Origin: Nitzschia sp. pyKryTriq1
Taxonomy: Eukaryota > Bacillariophyta > Bacillariophyceae > Bacillariales > Bacillariaceae
DNA: 64,000 nucleotides
Assembly: GCA_956465555.1 (NCBI GenBank)
Contig: OY101121.1
Coordinates: forward strand, 1,388,722 to 1,452,721
Direction of reading: 5' to 3'
In this document: positions 31,901-40,820 of the stretch, piece after piece
How the letters are laid out: each line of letters opens with the position of its first letter
How positions within the stretch are numbered: position 1 is the first letter of the stretch
Translations under genes and position numbers: made by a program
Notes under the pieces: generated by a model
Database searches by the model: none
Told to the model about the DNA's origin: nothing
Seen by the model: only the letters and a program-made list of their open reading frames with translations

Positions 31901-34360
31901 CGTGGGGATATACCTATCGGAAAGCCTTCACTTCTTCCCGAGCTTGGAGCTCTGCCGCGCCCGAAAGACGACAGTATTGCCACAGACTATCCTCGGCTTG
32001 CGCTGCGACTTTTGGCACCATATGTCGCATATTCTTTACCCGAAGATTCCGCCGACGTCGTGTTGTCACGAAAGGAGTCTTTGGCAGAGTGTCTGTTGAT
32101 TGAATCTCATGCTTCAGCTACACGAGGGCCACCACAAGCTCAAATGCGACAGATTGCGTGTGAATTACTGGTTCCCAAGAGCCCAAGTAACGACAACGCT
32201 GTAGTCCAGAATAACATCCGCACTGCTTCTGCTGCCTTGGATTCCCTGAAGAGGAACTCGCCCATTGCCCCAGTCTCGAAGGAGATTCTTGCAAGCACTT
32301 TGCAGCAAATGGTCCCTGACGGAACGTCAATCGAAGTTTATCGGTTGTGTGAACTCGAGACTGTCAAAAATATGTTCAGTCCTCTGGCTGTTGGGCTTGG
32401 CCATGATTTGGACCATAGCACACGGTCGTCGATTAGCCTTGTGGCTGAAACCCTGCTTCATTTATCTCGCGTCATGTATCGACTTACAATCCTAGAGCGT
32501 CACGTGCACGTTCGCGGGGAAAACGACGAGGGTGAGAGCCCAGATGTTCTCCTCAGCTTCATCTCAACCGCCATCAGTGATATGGGCAAGACGTTCCCAG
32601 ACGAAGTCTGTCAAGTCATGCCAGAATATGGCAAAATCTGGGGGAGACTCTTTCACCATTCTGTTCTGGCGGGGCAATGGAAGACTGCATACAGTGCTTG
32701 CGTTCGAAATCCGAAGTCAGAACATCGCGAGACAAACTTCAAAAGATTGGTTCGCGCCATGGTGGATCAGGGGGCGCTAAGTGAGCTTCTCGTCTTGTGC
32801 ACAGAACTTGGTCAACGCATTTCGAGCTCCTCCACCCTCTCCCCAACAGAAGCACGCGAGACCGTCGACCTCTACGAAATCGCCTCAGAAATTTTGGCTG
32901 AAGCTGTTTCGCGAGATATGTATTCTGTCCGTGCAACGTCCCCAGAACCATCAAGCCTCTCAGACTATCAAGGTTCGCTCTATGCCTTGCACGCATCACA
33001 AAAACATTGGCGCCGGGCCGCACAATCGATGGATCTTCGTTTCGTCAACGCGCAAAAGGCGCTGGGCACCCGAGTGAAAGGATTTGACTTCAATCTGCAA
33101 TCGGCTGAGTTGAGAGATGGACTAATCGTGGAAGACCTCGTCTTGGCTTCGGTGGGGTCACTGAATGCAATCGAGCTAGTAAAGGATGATGCCCACAAGT
33201 TCCTCGTATCGGGAGAATACGGCCCATACAACAGAATCGCAGTGGGAGATTTGGAGGGAGATATGTCGACCTCTGCCGCCACTTCAAAACGAACGCGGGG
33301 TCCGTTCGGAATAGCAAGCGAAGAAAAGTCTACTGACGACGAGGACCGCCTATCGAATTTCATGACCAGAGTTGAGCTCGGGGGGAGAGCCATCCGGAGC
33401 ATTGCGCTTCGAACACTGTTTTTCGATCGATCGACAGACCCGACGTTTGCGAAATCCGCATTATTGCGCCACATTGACTCTTCCAAGCTGGACATTGACA
33501 GTTTGTTCCAGTATGGTTACATGCAGCATGGTTTGCTTCTCGCCAAGGCCTGGGCAAAGAATAGGGAAGCGGAGACTGGTAGCAGCAAGCCCGAAGGCAG
33601 CGACCTTTTTTCCGACTGTCTGAGCCACATGTTTGAGATCTATTTGATCCCCAAGGCACTGGGTAGTTGTAGTCAGGCGGTGCGGCCTACACTTGATCAG
33701 ATTCACTTTGCTCTGGACGGTGTTGGCCCGTCAGCCGCTGCTGCGTCTTATGTGGCACCTCCAAGAAATGGCCGGCTTGCGGACGTGCAGACGGCAGCTC
33801 TGCAGATGGCAGCAATGTCGTTGGTCCGAAAGCTCACTCTTGCATATACAACTGCAGAAACCCCTGTGGCTTTGGAAGTTGCTTCGCTGTACTTGGAAAG
33901 CGGTAACACGGTGTTACCTGCTTGGCTCGAAGGTTTTCTGATGGGCACCGGCGCCCCTTCCTCCAGCGGCCTGTTCGCCCCCCGACCCAGACCCGGTCCC
34001 TACACATATTTCGGCGATCCTGCAGGCTTAATAGCCTTGTACACCAAGAATGGTTTGCTTGCCGAAGCCTGTTCGATCGTAACATCAACTCTATTGGGCG
34101 TGGATGGAGAAGGGAAAACCCGAGAAGCAAGAGCAGCCTCTCGGTTGCCTGAAAAGGGTGATATCGACTTCCTACCGTACCAATCCATTGATATGCTTTG
34201 GAATTTGATCGATATTCTGCTGTCCAAACGAGTCCTTGGAGACAGCGAGGAAGCGAGGGTCAAAGGGGCACGAGATCAGATGGAAACGGCACTAAAGAAG
34301 AATTTTGCGCTTGAGAAAATCAGCGAAACTGGAATGAGAAGCGCCAGAGCACTCCAGTAG
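28976..34360 (+). CDS. NUP160: Nucleoporin NUP160/NUP120-like scaffold protein
   Basis: 1794 residues in one exon, large for the family (human 1436). It is a Y-complex scaffold subunit of the nuclear pore. The N-terminal two-fifths reads as a divergent beta-propeller (PTAALCLSTTPNPLLDDSYCITLHSDSSIRKWKLD, in two blocks, then CHLWVFHGNP). The rest is alpha-helical solenoid, with the family block AYSACVRNPKSEHRETNFKR LVRAMVDQGALSELL around residue 1240 and ALHASQKHWRRAAQSMDLRF near 1345, which match the NUP160 C-terminal region. An acidic/basic linker (about 580-640) is an expansion. The start AGACCATGGCG has a good context. Identification rests on the two C-terminal blocks plus the layout. Confidence 0.8.
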   Translation: MAEIPLVYPNHVYQPRRYVVDGLTGSVTREAAVSPVSRGESSFSVGDDHGSSPIFEEALPGSASVSELDLRGKSFLLTTSAKMEDPEILSVSLSSTTTTAYLRSPSMLELDYRQLEMQPLVSVVAFAQGSSWIRLTLVDCEGTFLSILLTDQLVPVSSGDQPSVIQVLKTTDYIKELAILQEVTGSELQSTMVAFANPTTAIMALSPFLITVDLENARSYVWSETQCLEDMKARSSSLGSLLTNVSDLILGKLNEGVMDMSPTAALCLSTTPNPLLDDSYCITLHSDSSIRKWKLDMSASPIPLEVVSLDASKLPLPSTWSDARNSVSLCARMYDQTYAVGVHIRTQGYFDAEDMEDDSQADDENQSSATSDCHLWVFHGNPREVEGSRHACMSLSVPKQALSLVGMSFSPTASRCSFSVIFECSNLDLNNSGTIHVTYPPSIMSIVSPEPKVMGHGSLDKVANHERSRIRSMLLGPSLLGSMEDSTVEEILHEMDSWYLKYLFRPMFPRGTGTVLPPTAGCIRRAMAKLVPGSSKGKKIGMSIELELIRTMYELRQRDLRKLSVARTPSRKSNRPSPRAQESPVVIADATTPYSLYDSFVQDAGNDEEEMEIDENAEDNWEKLEQERSAEVEAHEKRWRRLLLQVWEEEQVNRMPLLVKWLSSQPLQVIVRSGLTTVMEDSPPTHEAISSSWGTTLDGFALKLLNLIEQDKECCSRLYAVEQRVSTIIAKAQLALEPLGKDFADDLTALARWAWSKGDESDGISDEEHERLEDTMSGLSSSELVNWIQATPTNSMGSLPGLEIIATGGAHSASGTTWSQRQVANYQLRHSACTLALRCIDSVRRLQLGRSLLLLDMVEGSHARDAALRAYLHSIAVLWTSSQRVAMPLTTFQSRKPVRLGESSPETASPPNKRLSFGDDATSVLAPLTSTMTTPIDVVTIEISQTMDSTSRVPKSPVGVAIFLTQAYFRLAFSARGDIPIGKPSLLPELGALPRPKDDSIATDYPRLALRLLAPYVAYSLPEDSADVVLSRKESLAECLLIESHASATRGPPQAQMRQIACELLVPKSPSNDNAVVQNNIRTASAALDSLKRNSPIAPVSKEILASTLQQMVPDGTSIEVYRLCELETVKNMFSPLAVGLGHDLDHSTRSSISLVAETLLHLSRVMYRLTILERHVHVRGENDEGESPDVLLSFISTAISDMGKTFPDEVCQVMPEYGKIWGRLFHHSVLAGQWKTAYSACVRNPKSEHRETNFKRLVRAMVDQGALSELLVLCTELGQRISSSSTLSPTEARETVDLYEIASEILAEAVSRDMYSVRATSPEPSSLSDYQGSLYALHASQKHWRRAAQSMDLRFVNAQKALGTRVKGFDFNLQSAELRDGLIVEDLVLASVGSLNAIELVKDDAHKFLVSGEYGPYNRIAVGDLEGDMSTSAATSKRTRGPFGIASEEKSTDDEDRLSNFMTRVELGGRAIRSIALRTLFFDRSTDPTFAKSALLRHIDSSKLDIDSLFQYGYMQHGLLLAKAWAKNREAETGSSKPEGSDLFSDCLSHMFEIYLIPKALGSCSQAVRPTLDQIHFALDGVGPSAAAASYVAPPRNGRLADVQTAALQMAAMSLVRKLTLAYTTAETPVALEVASLYLESGNTVLPAWLEGFLMGTGAPSSSGLFAPRPRPGPYTYFGDPAGLIALYTKNGLLAEACSIVTSTLLGVDGEGKTREARAASRLPEKGDIDFLPYQSIDMLWNLIDILLSKRVLGDSEEARVKGARDQMETALKKNFALEKISETGMRSARALQ

Positions 34361-34455
34361 GCTAACCTCCCCCGACTTCTATCTAGAAAATCCTTTTCAC
34401 AAAATCACTTAAGCTCTGCTACAAAGGGCAACATACTCACGCTAATAGGCAATAT

Positions 34456-35955
34456 CTAAAAATGGTTCTCGAGGAACTCGTTCATCATCAACGCAGTCGT
34501 CGTGTCTCTCTCGATAGTCTCATCTTCGGCCTTCTTCTTGGAATCTTCACGTTCAATATCTAATTGGTTCTCGAGGAACTCGTTCATCATCAAAGCAGTC
34601 TTCATGTCTCTTTCGATAGTCCGAGTTTCGGCCTTCTTCCAAGAATCTTCAAGTTCTTGTAATCTGAGCTTCATCGTCGTGACCTCTGAGTCTCGTTCTT
34701 TCAACTGCTCTCGAATTTCCACGTTTTCCTTGTTCACTATGTCGAGTTCATGGGATAACACTTGATTTCTTAGACGCTGTTTCCTTAAATCAGCAGAAAG
34801 CTTCGAGATTGGAACTTGCTCCTCATTTTCTTCCTGCTCTCCTTCCTTTTCATCCTCTCCTTCGTCGAGATCTTCGTCGAGCTCGTTGTCTCCTTCCAGT
34901 TCCTCCCCTGGGCCCAGCATGCCGCACCACAGAGAATTGATCATGGAGAACAAATCGTTTTCAATCGTTTCAGCAGCACATGTGATCCCCTTCACGGATT
35001 TCTTCTTTCCTTTGGGCATTTTGTTTCGCGCTTGCATTGCTTTGGCTTGGATATGTGCAGGGTAATCCTTTGCGGCTGCCACCATAAGTGGCGCCATGAC
35101 CCATGCCTTGTACATATCATTATTTTCCATCATGGACAAGAGTTCCTTACGTGTTTTCTCTTCCTCTTCCTCTTCATCTTCTTCGATGTCGGGAACCCGT
35201 GGATTCCAGACTTTGTTGTAGCTCCTGTTGTGGTTGCTGTTTTTGTGGCTTGGGGATTGATTGCCCATTTGTCGGTTACTGTTGTTGGACTCGACGCTTT
35301 GGAAAGAAAAGGCCTGAAGTGATGTCTTGTGTTGAACCTGAGGGGCACCGCTATTTGCAGGTGAAGAAAATACGACCAGGCGTCGGTATACTTCATCATT
35401 AGGCGAGTCCTCCGTTTCGGCAGCGGGCACTTCATGGTTCTCAATCGCCCCAGTCGAAGCTGAATGAGAGGTGGGGATATTTTGACGTAGCGTATTACTT
35501 CTCTGTTTCTCATCTTCCTCTACCAAAGAGTTGTTGTATTGTTTGGTTGTTTGGCCAACCACCAGCGCATTGTATCTGCTGCTTGGGGACAAAGGCTCTG
35601 TTGTTGGACCAAGACCAGCAGGATGGTTGTACTTGTTCTCTCTTCTGCGACCGAATTCATTCTCCTGCATATGATCAAACTGATAGTTTTCCTCATCGCT
35701 GTATACACTATCTTCGAATTCCTCTCTATTATAATCATTCCTATCATAATCATAGTTGGCTTGCTGTGGGTGAACGGGCGGGTACTCTTCGCCGCTGCTT
35801 ATTCCTTCCAAACTATCAGAGCTTGGTCGAGTCGAAAACGTGTCATTTATGTAGTCGTCATATTCTTGTGGATAGAGAAACGTTGCGTTTGCTTTTGGTG
35901 AGAAGGTATCTTCCGCTTGAGCGGGGCACGTTGGGACGATGATTGAAATCTTCAT
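34456..35955 (-). CDS. Acidic coiled-coil protein, function unknown
   Basis: 499 residues, single exon, not recognised. The first 250 residues are disordered: Tyr/Asp/Glu/Asn-rich (DDYINDTF, DYDRNDYNREEFEDSV) then Ser/Asn-rich. An acidic run (EEDEEEEEEKTRKELL) precedes a compact middle part (MYKAWVMAPLMVAAAKDYPA, NDLFSMINSLWCGMLG) that is the only segment likely to fold. A second acidic stretch leads into a heptad coiled coil to the end. The last 60 residues hold two copies of a unit around ERD-x-x-TALMMNEFLEN, a recent internal duplication. It ends 95 bp from the convergent NUP160 stop. Confidence 0.65.
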   Translation of the reverse strand: MKISIIVPTCPAQAEDTFSPKANATFLYPQEYDDYINDTFSTRPSSDSLEGISSGEEYPPVHPQQANYDYDRNDYNREEFEDSVYSDEENYQFDHMQENEFGRRRENKYNHPAGLGPTTEPLSPSSRYNALVVGQTTKQYNNSLVEEDEKQRSNTLRQNIPTSHSASTGAIENHEVPAAETEDSPNDEVYRRLVVFSSPANSGAPQVQHKTSLQAFSFQSVESNNSNRQMGNQSPSHKNSNHNRSYNKVWNPRVPDIEEDEEEEEEKTRKELLSMMENNDMYKAWVMAPLMVAAAKDYPAHIQAKAMQARNKMPKGKKKSVKGITCAAETIENDLFSMINSLWCGMLGPGEELEGDNELDEDLDEGEDEKEGEQEENEEQVPISKLSADLRKQRLRNQVLSHELDIVNKENVEIREQLKERDSEVTTMKLRLQELEDSWKKAETRTIERDMKTALMMNEFLENQLDIEREDSKKKAEDETIERDTTTALMMNEFLENHF

Positions 35956-37297
35956 TTTGCTAATGCTGCTGTGGTCTTTCGTGGATAGGATAGATGATGT
36001 TGAATGATGATGGGATAATGACGATCAATTCTTCAAGGACTTGGAATGTGTTCTTGTCGGAAAGCGTTCCTTTTTCTCCGTCAACGTGGAAGCAGCGGTG
36101 GGAGATACCGTACCTTCTAACTAACGAACAAGAGAATCTTCCTTCGGTCGACAACTCGATCGCTCTTGCGATAGTCAAAGGGCGTGACGGGTTGTTAGTT
36201 ATGGAGATTGTTTAGAAAAGAGTGATCGCTAAACAATCCGGTAGCGCTCACAAATCGAGGATGCCCTCCTCGTTTTATCATAGCTCCCGTATTCGTACTG
36301 TACTGTACCGGTACATGAAATTCACGTAAAAACTAGCGATGCAGGTGCGCGATGTCAGACTGGCAGGCGCGTGTATTGCATGTAGCGTGACCGATACTGA
36401 CAGTCAGTCCGGCCACACGTTCGCCACGTTGTCTGTTCGTCTCGTTGCCGTCGTCCGCTGTTCGAGAGACACTACTTCGTGGACTCCAAACGGACAGATA
36501 AATCTTTCGGACATTATTTTTTGAGGCGAAGCCCTACCTACGGGTACACGTACCGGTACCAGTACACTGTACCAGGAACATCCAAGGGTGCACGCACTAA
36601 CGTGGAACTAGCCTTACGGGCACGCTTGGACAATGCTCTTTCGTGCGCTAGCCACGCTCCGTCGCAAAGCCCGCTTGGCCTGGGCCAAAAATCTTGGCCT
36701 CGGGGCCAAGACTAGGCCAAGAATCTTGGCCCAAGGCCTACCGCCTTTCTGTACCCCTAATGTACCGGTACTGTATGTACGTACTCGTTGAAAGATTGGA
36801 TTTAAAAAAGGGGGGGGAGCACAGAAAAGGGGGCTCTAGGCCAAGAACCGTGGGCCACGGTGCGAAGCAGACACCCGGCCTTGGCCCTCGCCCACGACCC
36901 CTCTTTTTCGATCCTCTCCTGAAGAAAGTCTCCCCACTTGGGATTGCTAGGTTGCGCCATTGAATGGGTTTGAAAGTTCTTTTAAAGCTAATTAAACTAG
37001 AATTCCGATGTTGCGATATCGGTCGTCGACTCGATGATCTTATGAGATCCATCGGTCGTCTCTCTTCGGTATCGGCTCAAATCTTGTGTTCGTTCGACTT
37101 CTTGTCTGTCCTTCGTTCGTTGGGGGTCTCCACGATGCCTGCATGGATCGGCATCATCGCAGTAAAATCGCCAGCGACGAAAGCGGAAAGCGAGAAAGGA
37201 GAAAGAAGCAAGCATGCATTTTGCATTTCATCGTTGACGACGACCGACAATGGTAACCCATTAAAGGCCGCTTGTGTTCTGATTCATTCATCCAACC
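35956..37297. other. Intergenic, palindrome-rich
   Basis: No gene is supported over 1.3 kb. TACCGGTA/GTAC words lie at 36296-36315, 36544-36573 and 36760-36783. A dense TTGGCC/GGCCAA region is listed separately. A 58-codon frame at about 37135-37311 overlaps the CorA start and is probably leader sequence. Confidence 0.5.
36660..36905. repeat. Cluster of TTGGCC/GGCCAA inverted words
   Basis: In about 250 bp, TTGGCC and its complement GGCCAA occur about ten times in both orientations (for example CTTGGCCTGGGCCAA, GGCCAAGACTAGGCCAAG, CTTGGCCCAAGGCC). The strand can fold into several nested hairpins. No coding explanation is seen. A G-run (GGGGGGG at about 36812) sits between the two halves. Confidence 0.75.
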
Positions 37298-38452
37298 ATG
37301 TCGATCCTTAACACTACTGTTGACAGTTCAGAATATGACGAGGAAAATCCTGCTCCCAGCACCGAAAATAGTCCATTGTTAGGCGCCATTACCCACAAAC
37401 GGAAAACGAGCCTGCAGTCAGGTCTCCATGCCATCAGTGCTCTCCCCGGTATGCAAATTCGAGCGCACCAAATCATCCGCAAAGATGGGACCTTTACCAG
37501 TTGTACGTCGGGAGCAGCCGTTGCAGGCGCTAAGACTGGAAAGAAGCACTATTGGGTGGACATTGACGCAGGCCCCGACGACTCCGAGGAGCTTCGAGAC
37601 TGGTTGCAACGACTGAATCTACCCAATTTTGTCATTGATGTGCTAGCAGAATCCTCAGAGACGTGGGCATCTCAAGTGATTCCGCTCCACCGCGCTTGCT
37701 TGGCAGTGATTCGAATATTACCCCACGACACTTCCAGCGACCACATGACGCACGTGGCGGCTCTCGCGTTAAAGAACATTTTGATCACTTTCACTTCTTG
37801 CCCTCGGAACGATACTGGTGGTCTATTTGCCGAGGCAATGGCGCAAATGAATGAGGCGGAACGTTTACCCAGCGCGTCATCGAGTGGGGCACTGATGGGA
37901 TGGCTACGCTTTCATCTCGATCGAACATCGCGGTCGACTCGCGACTTGCGATATGCAGTTCTGGCGATGGACGCAGCGATGGATCGCGATATCCTGTCCG
38001 TGAAGATCGACGAAATTGTTGGTGCAAAAGATCAGTTGCTACGCTTACTTTCGGTTGCCGAAGAGCAATGTGAGTGCCTCCAGGCCTTGTCGGCAGCTTC
38101 GACAGGCTCCGAAGGATATGATTTATCAGATATGACTGGGTCGCTGGGCAGCCTCGTCGCTACAGCTGCTGCCACTGAGCGGTCGACGTTGCGACTAGAA
38201 AAGCACATTGCTGATTTGCGACAACGGGCCGAAGACCATGAGCACAGGAACATGAATAGGAGGCTTGGATTTCTCACTGTACTGTCCGCAATCTTCCTAC
38301 CTTTGACACTTCTCACTGGGATCTGGGGAATGAACTTTGAGCAAATGCCCGAGCTGCAGGAACCGCATGCATATCCGATGGCACTCGTTTTCATGTTTTC
38401 CCTCGCGACTTTGATGATTTGTTATTTTCGAAGAAGCGGTTTTTTTGACTAG
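37298..38452 (+). CDS. CorA-type magnesium/zinc transporter
   Basis: 384 residues, single exon, start AACCATGTCG. The N-terminal cytoplasmic domain (KKHYWVDIDAGPDDSEELRDWLQRLNL) matches the CorA funnel start. A long helix with ERSTLRLEKHIADLRQRAED leads to two C-terminal membrane segments (FLTVLSAIFLPLTLLTGIWG and YPMALVFMFSLATLMICYF). The pore signature GMN is intact in GIWGMNFEQMPEL, followed by the usual acidic loop. CorA pentamers pass Mg2+ or other divalent ions. The membrane is not determinable; no plastid or mitochondrial signal is obvious. Confidence 0.92.
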   Translation: MSILNTTVDSSEYDEENPAPSTENSPLLGAITHKRKTSLQSGLHAISALPGMQIRAHQIIRKDGTFTSCTSGAAVAGAKTGKKHYWVDIDAGPDDSEELRDWLQRLNLPNFVIDVLAESSETWASQVIPLHRACLAVIRILPHDTSSDHMTHVAALALKNILITFTSCPRNDTGGLFAEAMAQMNEAERLPSASSSGALMGWLRFHLDRTSRSTRDLRYAVLAMDAAMDRDILSVKIDEIVGAKDQLLRLLSVAEEQCECLQALSAASTGSEGYDLSDMTGSLGSLVATAAATERSTLRLEKHIADLRQRAEDHEHRNMNRRLGFLTVLSAIFLPLTLLTGIWGMNFEQMPELQEPHAYPMALVFMFSLATLMICYFRRSGFFD

Positions 38453-38556
38453 CACATCCAAGCGATGTGCGTCCGTACGTACCCTCTCTACTAGGTTATT
38501 TCGTCAGAAGGGCTTGTTTCTATCAGCTGCTGCTACTAGCTAGCTATCTTGTTGCT

Positions 38557-39935
38557 TTATTGTGGACCTTCAAGTGTCGCGTTGGCAAAGGACCGGAGTG
38601 TCTCATCAGTAAATCGAACCGTCGAAACGCTTTTCTGAACTTTGGCACCTATTTTCTCATAGAGGTTCAACGCTGGCGTATTCCAATCCAGGGCGACCCA
38701 ATAAAAGTTTTGACATCCCAGAGCCAAGCAGATCCTCGCCAGTGATTTCATCGCTAAACTACCACCACCCCGCTTTCGATAGGCGTCTTCCAAATAGAGA
38801 TCCTCCAAGTACAAAAAGCGCCCTTTGCCCAACTCATAGCCAAAATAAATAAATGCCATCCCACAGCTATAAGGCTCTGTCCCCTCAGGCACATCGGCGT
38901 CCTCGAGCAGTAAGCAGTAGAAGAGGGGCTCGTTCGAGCCTCCATCGCAGCGATAATTTTCGGGAGTCACATTGACAGCATCGGGCTCCTTTTCGTATAC
39001 GGCCAAGCCCTGGACTAGTCTCGCGATAGTATCCACATCATCTCCTGTCGAAAGCCGGAATCGAAAATGGTTGTTGGAGCTTGCAGCATTTACCACCGCC
39101 AAGCATTCCTTTACAGAATCATGGACTATAGGACGTGATAGCATTTTGCATTCCACGGGTTTGATGGCGTCGTCCTCAGAAGTCCCAGTATACTTTATCA
39201 TGGCAGACTGTTCCATCTGCAGAGTGAGCCATCCGTGCAATATCTCTGGCGGAAGCGGATCGTTTTCATACCAACTGGGGCAATCGATTCGCTGGTGGAC
39301 AAACAGGCGAGAGAGGTAAATAAATTCTTCGTCAGTTCGTCAAACTAGATACGCGTCCCGAACAGAAACACTTCACTACACCGCACTGACTGTTCTGTAC
39401 TTACTCTCCAATTCAACCTAGCACAATCTAGTTTGACAGCGATTTTTGCTAGTGGTCGAAGCATAGTCTTTTCCATGTCCTCGTGGTCGTGGTTTGGAAA
39501 ATCAAGTCGGTCAATGAACAAACACCGGCCATCCCACGTCGAATAGGCCATGTACATTGTCATTACCCCACACAATAGCCCATGGGCTCCAGCATGGAGA
39601 GAGTACACTCCAATACCAAAGAAGTAGGGAATCGGAGCCGGTATAGCACCACCTGGGGCCAAGGGAGCCCCTTGCGATGACCCCGAAGCAAATTCGAGCA
39701 AGGATTTGCACTCCTTTGGCGTCGTGGCGCGTTGCAGGCGAAAACCTTTTTCTTTCAAGCGGTTTCGCCACTGCTCATCGCTGCTTTCGCTGCTGTTCAG
39801 CACCTCGTCGATACAATCATTAATGGAAGAGACGGTAAGAGATTCCATGGATGGATTTCGCAAGTCTTGTGGAGAACTTGACGATGGTGATGAAATTGTA
39901 CCGCAACAGTTGTGGGTTGTGAGTTGTGACAACAT
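38557..39935 (-). CDS. Dual-domain SSAT-like polyamine acetyltransferase, copy 2
   Basis: Exon 1 is 39935-39405, the intron is 39404-39292 (GTAAGT...CACCAG), and exon 2 is 39291-38557, giving 421 residues, the same as copy 1 at 22627-23960. Intron phase and position are the same, and the linker after the junction (DCPSWYENDPLPPEILHGWL) aligns with that of copy 1. N-terminal degenerate GNAT: TMYMAYSTWDGRCLFIDRLD. C-terminal SSAT-like domain: LVQGLAVYEKEPDAVNVTP, IYFGYELGKGRFLYLEDLY, acetyl-CoA loop RKRGGG, LDWNTPALNLYEKIGAKV with the catalytic Tyr. No signal-like start, unlike copy 1, so the two may differ in location. It lies 2 kb from AdoMetDC fusion copy A, on the same strand. Confidence 0.85.
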
Positions 39936-40172
39936 CTCTCAGCAGGTTCACGGTTCAGCAATATGCAAGAAACAAATCCAACGCTACCGGAATGTGAACC
40001 GTTCACGGACAGACGATAGAATCTGAAAAAATCGTTTTTGAGGCAACAAAATTTGCCGCCGACATGCGACGCGTGGCGAAACGCGAAACGAAGAAAACCG
40101 CCAGTGTCAAAACTCAACATGCCGTCTATGATACTACTTCATTGGTATCGGAACAGAAGATGATAGCAAAGT

Positions 40173-40543
40173 AGTTTGAGAAGGCCCTGTATGCAGCACA
40201 TGGTTTTTGCTCAAGAATAAGCCCATCGTCTGACACAAACTTCTTCCCGGTAGAACTCTCCAGCTCAGTGATTGGTGCGTTTGCCTTTGGAGCTTCCATT
40301 TATGAGATTGGATTCCCGGGAGAGCCTCGCGATGACAGGCTCACCAATGTCAACGCGCAAATCAACTGGACATTCCCATTCTTTCTCTTTTGGAGAGTGC
40401 ATGAGCGAGCCGTGGATGAAAAGCGTGACGGCGGGCACATATTTGAAAATACCTGGGAGAATCAAGAAGAACTAAAGGCTTACGCGGTAGGACTGGGATT
40501 GGATCACGACAGTCTAGCCAATATGAAAGGTTCTCCTCTACTA
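40173..40543 (+). CDS. Unresolved small gene, central exon
   Basis: An open frame without an internal ATG at its 5' end, starting after a possible TAG acceptor (FEKALYAAHGF, then SSVIGAFAFGASIYEIGFPG, FPFFLFWRVHERAVDEKRDG, LGLDHDSLANMK). Codon content looks like protein, with one hydrophobic stretch. Near 40530 a GTTCTC donor-like word could splice to an AG near 40572 and continue to a stop at 40740. I do not recognise the family and cannot place the first exon. It lies between acetyltransferase copy 2 and AdoMetDC fusion copy A, on the opposite strand to both. Confidence 0.35.
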
Positions 40544-40820
40544 TGAACATTTTCAATTCGACGTTGCCGCGCCAGAAACAGATCCAACGATATGCACAAG
40601 AAGTCACGGATGCGTGGATTGCATATTTGATGCGTGGCGACTGCCTGAAACCACGAAATTTTTGCTTACGCCTCGGGATTCCTCTGGTGAGAAATGAGAT
40701 GACAGAAAACAACAAAAGAGAATGCGAGCTCGATGCATAAACTGACTCTAGAAATATTGAATTTAAAGCATAGATTGTTTTGAAATTAAAGTAGCTGCTA
40801 ATTCCCATCAGGCCCCGAAC

